Assembly: GCA_007133925.1 (NCBI GenBank)
Contig: SLLU01000018.1
Coordinates: 1-11,773, forward strand
From: Candidatus Halarchaeoplasma halalkaliphilum
GTDB lineage: Archaea; Thermoplasmatota; Thermoplasmata; Halarchaeoplasmatales; Halarchaeoplasmataceae
Reading direction: 5' to 3'
Length of the DNA stretch: 11,773 nt
Made by a program: the position numbers and the translations under genes. Shown here piece by piece: positions 6,382-11,773 of the stretch. Within the stretch, counting starts at the first letter, position 1. Every line of letters starts with the position of its first letter. The notes beneath the pieces are model-generated. The model ran no database searches. It had not been told where the DNA came from and worked only from the letters and a program-made list of their open reading frames with translations.

Positions 6382-8043
6382 TTAGAATATTATCGATACC
6401 CCCCTTTCAGCCAGGAAATAAATTACGGCCGCGATCCAAATCATGACCGAAAATTTCCCCAATGATATATATTTGTGCTCTCCTTTGATATGCCAGCATA
6501 TGACCACTGAGGTAATAGCTTGGGAAAACACCATGATGAGCAGCAGATGGTAATATGAAGCGAGTTCCACGGGAGCTGTCCTTATAAAACCCATCTCGCT
6601 GATTACCCCTTCAAAACCTGCGGGCATCTCCACTCTCACGAACATATCATTGATCTCTTCCATGATGAGAAATACTATCACCAGGGTCAAGGTCAGGATC
6701 GCCATGACACCGTAGAGAACACTCTGCAGTGATTTTGCTCTCGTTATCTTTTTCTCCCTCAGGTCCCTTACCTTTATGAAATTATCAGAGATTATCGTTG
6801 CGGTCTCTTCCGGGTGTGCCCCGTGTTGGGATGCGGTCAGGAAGATGCTGCTGAACTCATTGATCAAAAAGCTCCCTGTTTCGCATCCGAAGTAACTCCA
6901 AGATGATTCTGAATCTATGTTCATCTTTAGTCTGCGGTAAAGTGCTCTTATGTTTTCCCTCAACTTCCCAAGATCGTGAAAGCGCAACTTGCCTACCCCT
7001 GTCACATGATCTCCCGTTTGGGCTGGTGTGTTACCTGCCAGGGACCGTATGAAGGAGGAAAAATTATAATCCCTCCGTATTATCTGATTTTCCTCCATGA
7101 ACGCATAGATCCCCGGGACCATGAGGGGTGTTAATCCCACAGCAACCGTGGTGAGGATGGAGAGATTCGAGAAGAAGATGAGTAATGTGGTTACGAAGAC
7201 GGACATCAACAAACAGATGATGAAGACCTGATCTAGAGTATCCATCATCTCGGATCTCAGATCTCCCTGGTACCATATGCGTGTTCGAGGGATCAGCTTC
7301 AGAAATACCCAACATGATATAAAGGACATGATCATGAACAGGAAAAAGGTCAGTGTGATGACTATCTCGCTGTTCACATCTATGACAAAGGGGACTATTA
7401 TGGACAGGACCATGGCAAATAAGACCATGGTGATGCTGGCGATGTACAATTCCTGGAGGACGTCCAATCGGAAAAGCATATTCTCGTATTCGTTTGAATA
7501 TGCACTCATGACTGTTTCCTGTTCATCTTTATAGAAATCTTTCGGACGTGTATGGGTTTCCAATGCATAGGCCAATCTCTCCAGGAAATCGGACAAAAGG
7601 TCGCTGGGCGTATTCTTGGCAACGATCCGGGAGGCTTCTGAGAGGGACATGTTCCATTGGTCCACCATCAGCTCTATCCTTTTCATCTCTGCCCCCAGCT
7701 CGTCGTACATCGCCATCTCACCGAATAGCTCTTTGAAGCCTCTTTCCGACACATCTGATGCTGAAAGTGCACCCAGGCGGGTTATGAAGAGATACATATC
7801 CTTATCAATTTTTTTCCCCCGTATCTCGTCCTTTATCACCGGATAGAGAAGTGCGGTAACGGTGATGAATATGGGGATCGTATAAAGTAAAAATATCAAG
7901 AAAGTATCCAGGAATAACCATGGATACAGTGAAGCAAGTATGATAGAAATGAATACTCCTGTCATGGCCAGGGGAACAACGGTGAGCAGTATGTATCTGG
8001 GTATTGATATGTTGAGATTTTTGTATGAATTTTCTACATCCAC
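6382..8043 (-). CDS. arlJ: archaellum platform membrane protein ArlJ (FlaJ)
   Basis: ArlJ is the polytopic membrane platform on which the ArlI hexamer acts to assemble and rotate the filament. It is homologous to TadC/PilC-type type IV pilus platforms. The 553-residue length is typical. Predicted membrane helices lie near 18-38, 47-68, 198-221, 226-248, 272-291, 294-316, 441-461, 497-517 and 531-546. Two cytoplasmic stretches (about 72-195 and 320-440) correspond to the duplicated T2SSF-type helical domains, each with segments such as DLLSDFLERLAYALE or NEFSSIFLTASQHG followed by a basic region (RDLREKKITRAK) that may contact ArlI. The start is GTG 8043, preceded by a G6 run, and overlaps the arlI end by 10 bp. 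Identification rests on hydropathy, length and its place directly after arlI, the normal order. Confidence 0.95.
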   Translation of the reverse strand: MDVENSYKNLNISIPRYILLTVVPLAMTGVFISIILASLYPWLFLDTFLIFLLYTIPIFITVTALLYPVIKDEIRGKKIDKDMYLFITRLGALSASDVSERGFKELFGEMAMYDELGAEMKRIELMVDQWNMSLSEASRIVAKNTPSDLLSDFLERLAYALETHTRPKDFYKDEQETVMSAYSNEYENMLFRLDVLQELYIASITMVLFAMVLSIIVPFVIDVNSEIVITLTFFLFMIMSFISCWVFLKLIPRTRIWYQGDLRSEMMDTLDQVFIICLLMSVFVTTLLIFFSNLSILTTVAVGLTPLMVPGIYAFMEENQIIRRDYNFSSFIRSLAGNTPAQTGDHVTGVGKLRFHDLGKLRENIRALYRRLKMNIDSESSWSYFGCETGSFLINEFSSIFLTASQHGAHPEETATIISDNFIKVRDLREKKITRAKSLQSVLYGVMAILTLTLVIVFLIMEEINDMFVRVEMPAGFEGVISEMGFIRTAPVELASYYHLLLIMVFSQAITSVVICWHIKGEHKYISLGKFSVMIWIAAVIYFLAERGVSIIF

Positions 8044-9674
8044 TGCTTTTCCCCCCTTTCTTCTATCTTTTCATCCAGCTTTGCCAGCATGTTGCTTTTC
8101 CCTCCGTAGCTGTAGCTTTTAAAGATATCTGCCACATCGTCGTGCTTGGTTATCCCGGCGTTGACGATCCTCTCCACTATCCTCGTTCGGTCATCCAGTT
8201 CATCGTATATTTTCTTTCTATCTGTAAGTCTGAGCTTGGGTGCGATGAGGTCTTCCAGTATGTAACTGTTGTTCATGCCCATGAACTCATGGGTATCTCT
8301 GACGGGGTCCCAATAGAATACCTGTCTGGTCTGTACCCCTCCTTTTTCTTTGAAATAACCCAACAGTTCAACCACCGAGCTGCACCTTCTCAGTATCTGG
8401 CCATTGTGATAAACGATCTGTTGAAATAAACACACGTTCAAATTATCCATGAATCGGATGGGGACGTTGATGGGGTCCCCGGTGAATCTTTGTATGAGTT
8501 TATCTATGGCGGATGCATGGAAGGTTGAAATCACCGGGTGACCTGTTTGGATGGCCTGGAACGCTGCTGAACCTTCTCTCCCCCTAACTTCACCTATGAT
8601 TATGTAATCCGGCCTGGATCTCAGGGCGGTTTTTATCAGATCGAACAGTTCCACCCTTGCTCCTTCCGGACCGGTGTCCCTTGTGATCAACCTCTGCCAC
8701 GTAGGCTGAGGTACGCTGACCTCGGGGGTGTCCTCCGCAGTGAATATCTTTTGATTGTAACCTATGAATGGGAGGAGAGAGTTCATGGTGGTGGTCTTGC
8801 CCGATGCGGTAACTCCGGAGACCACTATGCTCATCCCGAACTCCAGGCACAACCATAAGTAGGCTGCCATCTTTGGAGAAAGGGTATTCCAGGCGATTAT
8901 CTGTGATATGGTTATGGGTTCACTGCTGAAGTTTCTGATGGTGAAACTCGGTCCGGATTTACTCACGTCTCTACTGTATACGATGTTCACCCTTGAACCC
9001 ATGGGAAGTGCACCGTCAACGATGGGCTTACCTTCCGTTACATTTTTTCCCATGCGATTGCTCATCCTTCTCACGTAATTCTCCAGCCGCTCCTCGTTTT
9101 CAAAAGCGAGATCGGTTTCAAGAAGGCCAAAAACCACGTGTAAAACTTTTAAATTGCTCAAGGAGATGCAATGTATATCCTCTATGTAGGGATCATAGAG
9201 CAAAGGTTCCAAAAGATCATAACCCATTATCCTTTTTTTGAGGTGGTATTTGATCAAGGGAATATCCTTTGCCTCCACAGCCACTTTATCGTTACCCAGG
9301 GAGATCAATCTTTTTTTCGTCTGGGTCACATCATCGATGAGTTCGTACAACTTATCCTCGAATTCCTGGTCTTTTTCCGGTGTGGGTGAACGAGAGGCTT
9401 TCCGAAGGACCTTTCTTTTGATCATATACATTTTATCCCTCAGATCGTCCCCCAACGGTGGCTCCACCACGATATATCTTCCACCTTCTGTTCTATGTTT
9501 TATTATGTGAATGAACAATGGATCCGATATGGGGTAGATCACGTTCACTTCTGGCAGGGAAGCCATATCCCTTGACAGGTTTTCCAGGAATTCCGGCCTA
9601 TCTCCTACCAGATTATCAAAGTATTCCGATAGGTGCGGGTTGTTTTCCAAAGATTCCTGAAATTTTGATTCCAT
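8034..9674 (-). CDS. arlI: archaellum motor/assembly ATPase ArlI (FlaI)
   Basis: ArlI is the hexameric secretion-family ATPase that powers both filament assembly and rotation at the cytoplasmic face, working with ArlJ and ArlH. The 546-residue product has the family's length. The N-terminal half (about 1-240) is the variable domain that senses or moves the platform. The C-terminal motor has Walker A GVTASGKT (287-294), an Asp box FTAEDTPEVSVP (311-322), Walker B IIIGEVRGRE (358-367, E362) and a His box TGHPVISTFHA (377-387). All key residues are present, so it should be active. ATG 9674 has GAGGAG 6 nt upstream, and a second ATG at 9678 is out of frame. The gene begins 13 nt after arlH and overlaps arlJ by 10 bp. 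A PilT/TadA-type pilus ATPase is the only real alternative and is excluded by the flanking arlF-G-H and arlJ. Confidence 0.97.
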   Translation of the reverse strand: MESKFQESLENNPHLSEYFDNLVGDRPEFLENLSRDMASLPEVNVIYPISDPLFIHIIKHRTEGGRYIVVEPPLGDDLRDKMYMIKRKVLRKASRSPTPEKDQEFEDKLYELIDDVTQTKKRLISLGNDKVAVEAKDIPLIKYHLKKRIMGYDLLEPLLYDPYIEDIHCISLSNLKVLHVVFGLLETDLAFENEERLENYVRRMSNRMGKNVTEGKPIVDGALPMGSRVNIVYSRDVSKSGPSFTIRNFSSEPITISQIIAWNTLSPKMAAYLWLCLEFGMSIVVSGVTASGKTTTMNSLLPFIGYNQKIFTAEDTPEVSVPQPTWQRLITRDTGPEGARVELFDLIKTALRSRPDYIIIGEVRGREGSAAFQAIQTGHPVISTFHASAIDKLIQRFTGDPINVPIRFMDNLNVCLFQQIVYHNGQILRRCSSVVELLGYFKEKGGVQTRQVFYWDPVRDTHEFMGMNNSYILEDLIAPKLRLTDRKKIYDELDDRTRIVERIVNAGITKHDDVADIFKSYSYGGKSNMLAKLDEKIEERGEKQWM

Positions 9675-9680
9675 TCATAT

Positions 9681-9686
9681 CTCCTC
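9681..9686 (-). promoter_or_regulatory. ribosome binding site of arlI
   Basis: GAGGAG on the minus strand ends 6 nt before ATG 9674. It lies in the 13-nt gap after the arlH stop codon and selects this ATG over the out-of-frame one at 9678. Confidence 0.7.
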
Positions 9687-9687
9687 A

Positions 9688-10398
9688 TCAGGATATACTG
9701 GTTATATCTACCACGAATCCGGCATTCGGTTCGATCCTGTATTTTATCACATCTTTCATCCTTCCCCGAGCCGCAGTGAATCTTCTTATCTTGATCGTCC
9801 TCTCTATATCGCCTCCGATGGTTTCTTGGTCCAGTTGAAGATATATGTCCACAGCGGACATGTAGGGTACCAGGATATCATCCTCCACACCACTGGGATT
9901 CATCGTAAGTATCAATGTCTTGCCCTGATTGCACTTCTTTTTAAAGAACGAAAGAGCATCCAGGGGCAGTTTGTCTATGTAGTTATCATCCACAATGTCT
10001 GAAAATGTGTCTATGATGGTGATGTCCCTACTGTATAGCCCGTTTCCATCTATCAGCCTTGACAGCGACTCCTCTCTTTGAAAATGATTACCGATTAGGG
10101 GTTTCACAGGTACGAACTTCAATCTTTGATCGAATATGTAGTCACCTATCGGGTAATCCAGGGAGTTCATCTGGTTCATGAACGGCTTTGTGTTTGTCTC
10201 CGTGGAGACATAGGTCACGGTATAACCGTTCCTGAGCAAACCGTAGGTGAGCCGTTGACAGACCACACTTTTTCCGGTTCCGAACTTTCCGACTATGAGC
10301 ATGATGGTGCCTACGGGTATCCCTCCCCCCAGGGAATCGGACAGTGTGTCCGTGGAAAGCCCGAAATCATAGTATGTTTGCTTACTCTTCAGGACCAC
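9688..10398 (-). CDS. arlH: archaellum KaiC-like ATP-binding protein ArlH (FlaH)
   Basis: ArlH is a RecA/KaiC-family nucleotide-binding protein of the motor complex. It forms a ring, binds ArlI in a nucleotide-dependent way and regulates it. In the 236-residue product I see the N-terminal GGGIPVGT lead-in (24-31), Walker A GKFGTGKS (37-44) and Walker B ITIIDTFSD (126-134, D130). A VSTETN stretch (64-69) occupies the strand that carries the acidic catalytic residue in relatives; that assignment is tentative. The frame is open to TTG 10431, but that start has no ribosome site and would lie deep in arlG. I chose GTG 10398 because AAGGTGAT (10403-10410) is correctly spaced and the arlG stop is just 1 nt upstream. 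The length is then usual for the family. Confidence 0.95.
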   Translation of the reverse strand: MVLKSKQTYYDFGLSTDTLSDSLGGGIPVGTIMLIVGKFGTGKSVVCQRLTYGLLRNGYTVTYVSTETNTKPFMNQMNSLDYPIGDYIFDQRLKFVPVKPLIGNHFQREESLSRLIDGNGLYSRDITIIDTFSDIVDDNYIDKLPLDALSFFKKKCNQGKTLILTMNPSGVEDDILVPYMSAVDIYLQLDQETIGGDIERTIKIRRFTAARGRMKDVIKYRIEPNAGFVVDITSIS

Positions 10399-10399
10399 A

Positions 10400-10894
10400 T
10401 CAATCACCTTCCGGATTAAAATGGAATTCAAAAGTGTCTTGCCCTCTACCCATTATATTCCCTCCGTAAATTCCCTGCACCTCGATCCACACGTAATGAT
10501 CCCGACCTATCTGGAGTGTGGATGAGGATACTCTCATCTCGGCTACCGTTCCCGATGTCCACTGGCTGTTGTTACCCAATATCGTGACCTGGTTTTCATC
10601 CAGGTACAACGCTTCTCCGCTCACACTCATGAGTATTTGAGAGGTATCCAACCTGTAACTACCAGTATTTTTCACGTATAGGGTGATCTCATTAGTGTTT
10701 TCATTATATGGTACCATTGCCGGGTCGTTGATTATCTCGATGTCAACGTAGTAGTTCGCCGCACGTTGTCTTGCACTGTTTCTCATACCCGCCGAATAAT
10801 CATAGGCGATGCCAACGAAAACCGCTACCAGGGATATGGTGACCACAACGGTGATGGCGAACCATATCATCTCACTTGCACTCCTGTCTGCCAT
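10400..10894 (-). CDS. arlG: archaellum stator protein ArlG (FlaG)
   Basis: ArlG is a single-span protein whose beta-sandwich domain lies outside the membrane. With ArlF it forms the stator against which the motor turns, and ArlG filaments are capped by ArlF. The 164-residue product starts with the family's ASEMI-type N-terminus (residues 6-10), followed by a membrane helix (about 11-32). The hallmark segment is DIEIINDPAMVPY (51-63), then NEITLYVKNTGSYRLDTSQI (68-87), where NDP and YVKNTG are strongly typical of the family. ATG 10894 lies 5 nt after the arlF stop; the upstream G-rich GGGGGCTGAT gives a weak ribosome site. All expected parts are present. Confidence 0.93.
   Translation of the reverse strand: MADRSASEMIWFAITVVVTISLVAVFVGIAYDYSAGMRNSARQRAANYYVDIEIINDPAMVPYNENTNEITLYVKNTGSYRLDTSQILMSVSGEALYLDENQVTILGNNSQWTSGTVAEMRVSSSTLQIGRDHYVWIEVQGIYGGNIMGRGQDTFEFHFNPEGD
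10403..10410 (-). promoter_or_regulatory. ribosome binding site that sets the arlH start
   Basis: AAGGTGAT on the minus strand, inside the last codons of arlG, lies 4 nt before GTG 10398. The alternative TTG 10431 has nothing comparable, so this site argues for the shorter ArlH and for coupling of arlH to arlG translation. Confidence 0.6.
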
Positions 10895-10899
10895 CCAAA

Positions 10900-11349
10900 T
10901 CAGCCCCCTGATACAAAGTAGGCGCCAGTACCAAACTCGTTTACCACTACGATTCTAACGGTTTCCTGGGAAGGTATTTCTTCCAAGGTCACCGTGAGTA
11001 CCTGTCCCGGATTCCACAATCGGGTGTTGTTGATACCATCTACTGCCATGGAGTTTATCTTATGGCTCTGATAATGCCCATCCATCAATACCTCTATATC
11101 ACTTGTTTTCAGCGTTACTCCTCCTGTGTTGACCACATCTATCACCACGGTTTCCTCTTCATGCACCACTCCTGAAATCCGCATATCCGCTTTGCTTCTT
11201 GCATCCTGCGTTTCAATCCAATCCAATCTTGCTTCCATCTCCAGTTCCTGAGATTGCTCTATGGCGGGATATATGGTTCCGAATACGAGGAAAAAACCTA
11301 TCAACACTATGGCCGCTGCCGCGGATACACTCAGCCCCATCTTTATCAT
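10900..11349 (-). CDS. arlF: archaellum stator/envelope-anchor protein ArlF (FlaF)
   Basis: ArlF has one N-terminal membrane helix and an extracytoplasmic beta-sandwich domain. In characterised archaea it binds the S-layer and anchors the motor. Here the short MG-type N-terminus runs into a helix (about 9-27 of the 149 residues), then a charged linker and a sandwich domain with VVIDVVNTGGVTLKTSDIEV (about 68-87). The NTGG turn and the shared layout with ArlG fit the ArlF family. ATG 11349 overlaps the preceding stop as ATGA. A second ATG at 11340, three codons in, gives the more family-like start MGLSVS and 146 residues. GGAGGTGA (11350-11357) serves either one, with spacing rather short for the first and rather long for the second. 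Confidence 0.9.
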   Translation of the reverse strand: MIKMGLSVSAAAAIVLIGFFLVFGTIYPAIEQSQELEMEARLDWIETQDARSKADMRISGVVHEEETVVIDVVNTGGVTLKTSDIEVLMDGHYQSHKINSMAVDGINNTRLWNPGQVLTVTLEEIPSQETVRIVVVNEFGTGAYFVSGG

Positions 11350-11773
11350 TCACCTCCCATGGTGTCCTGTTTATCATAGGTGGCATTTTTATCATGGATC
11401 GCTCTTATGAACTTTAGGGATGTTTTATGGTCCTCAGGGGTAAGCCTCCAATCGGTATCTGCAGGATCAACCTCGCCGTTCTCGCTTATAACAACATCTC
11501 CGTTATCCGTGGTATCACCTTTGATCCCCCTTGAATAGGAAAGTATATTTTCCTTCAGGGAATCTTCGATCCAGCCTAGCTCCCGATAGTATTCCAAAAT
11601 ATCAGATAGGTTCCTCCCGGCTTTTTTTACCAGAAAATCTATCCAATCCAGAAGGGCATCCATATTGTATATTTCGATCTTGGAAGGTTCTTTTTCCGTG
11701 GATGCTTCTTTCTCTGGCGGGGACGATTGGGGTTTACCCATGTCCAAGAATGGACTGACATCCGATGAAAGAA
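11346..11773 (-). CDS. archaellum ArlD/E-type cytoplasmic ring protein (5' partial)
   Basis: The visible part carries the conserved ArlD/E (FlaD/E) domain: ALLDWIDFLVKKAG, then LSDILEYYRELGWIEDSLKE and LSYSRGI, and after an acidic spacer LTPEDHKTSLKFIRAI. The pattern W-x-x-F-L...YY-x-x-x-GWI...Y-x-x-G followed by L-x-x-x-DH-x-x-SL-x-FI is diagnostic. ArlC, D and E form the cytoplasmic switch complex under the motor that receives chemotaxis input through the adaptor CheF. TTG 11747 and ATG 11741 are possible starts, but neither has a ribosome site. The frame stays open to the window edge (LSSDVSPF just upstream), and family members carry a longer N-terminus. I therefore take this as the C-terminal part of a gene running off the window, perhaps a fused C/D/E protein. 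Its stop overlaps the arlF start. Confidence 0.88.
   Translation of the reverse strand, partial: LSSDVSPFLDMGKPQSSPPEKEASTEKEPSKIEIYNMDALLDWIDFLVKKAGRNLSDILEYYRELGWIEDSLKENILSYSRGIKGDTTDNGDVVISENGEVDPADTDWRLTPEDHKTSLKFIRAIHDKNATYDKQDTMGGE
11350..11357 (-). promoter_or_regulatory. strong ribosome binding site of arlF
   Basis: GGAGGTGA on the minus strand is the best match in the window to the archaeal 16S rRNA 3' end. It lies in the last codons of the arlD/E-like gene, immediately before ATG 11349 and 9 nt before ATG 11340. This arrangement implies translational coupling of arlF to the upstream gene. Confidence 0.65.

Noticed and set aside
8034..9674. ArlI-like gene as part of a pilus or type II secretion system rather than an archaellum
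   Set aside because: The flanking arlD/E, arlF, arlG, arlH and arlJ are specific to archaella.
10399..10431. TTG 10431 as the arlH start (247 residues)
   Set aside because: It has no ribosome site and would overlap arlG by 32 bp, whereas GTG 10398 has a well-spaced AAGGTGAT and gives normal family length.

Overview
This window reads as an archaeal chromosome segment dominated by the core of an archaellum (archaeal flagellum) operon. On the minus strand, reading from the right edge leftward, the order is arlD/E-like (partial), arlF, arlG, arlH, arlI, arlJ. This is the euryarchaeal arrangement; there is no crenarchaeal arlX. A few features point to a euryarchaeote with efficient Shine-Dalgarno use and some GTG starts: tightly packed genes, purine-rich GGAGGTGA-type ribosome sites, and a TATA-type promoter with almost no leader. 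Thermoplasmatota is my guess at lineage, but it rests on general resemblance only and is weak. No archaellin (arlB), prepilin peptidase, chemotaxis gene, RNA gene, CRISPR array or mobile element is visible.

Layout. Bases 1-305 hold the unidentified end of an upstream gene and a short intergenic stretch with a promoter. Bases 306-1037 (plus strand) encode a fumarylacetoacetate-hydrolase-superfamily enzyme, unrelated to motility. Everything from about 1048 to 11773 lies on the minus strand. The six arl genes fill 6382-11773 with overlaps or gaps of at most 13 nt. After arlJ, a 41-nt gap leads into a 1429-residue predicted surface protein (2051-6340). That protein overlaps a 337-residue predicted soluble zinc-ribbon protein (1048-2061) by 11 bp. 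The minus-strand block ends facing the FAH-family gene, about 10 nt away.

How the genes work together. ArlI (hexameric ATPase), ArlJ (membrane platform) and ArlH (KaiC-like regulator of ArlI) form the motor and assembly core. ArlD/E belongs to the cytoplasmic ring or switch complex that links chemotaxis to the motor. ArlF and ArlG are single-span proteins with extracytoplasmic beta-sandwich domains that form the stator, anchored in the cell envelope. The two genes after arlJ are not part of the textbook archaellum set. One is a secreted, sequon-rich array of about nine beta-sandwich repeats on a five-helix membrane base. The other is a soluble protein with helical, beta-sandwich and zinc-ribbon parts. 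Their tight coupling to each other and their position behind arlJ make them candidates for a lineage-specific envelope or anchoring accessory of the archaellum. This is the most interesting part of the window.
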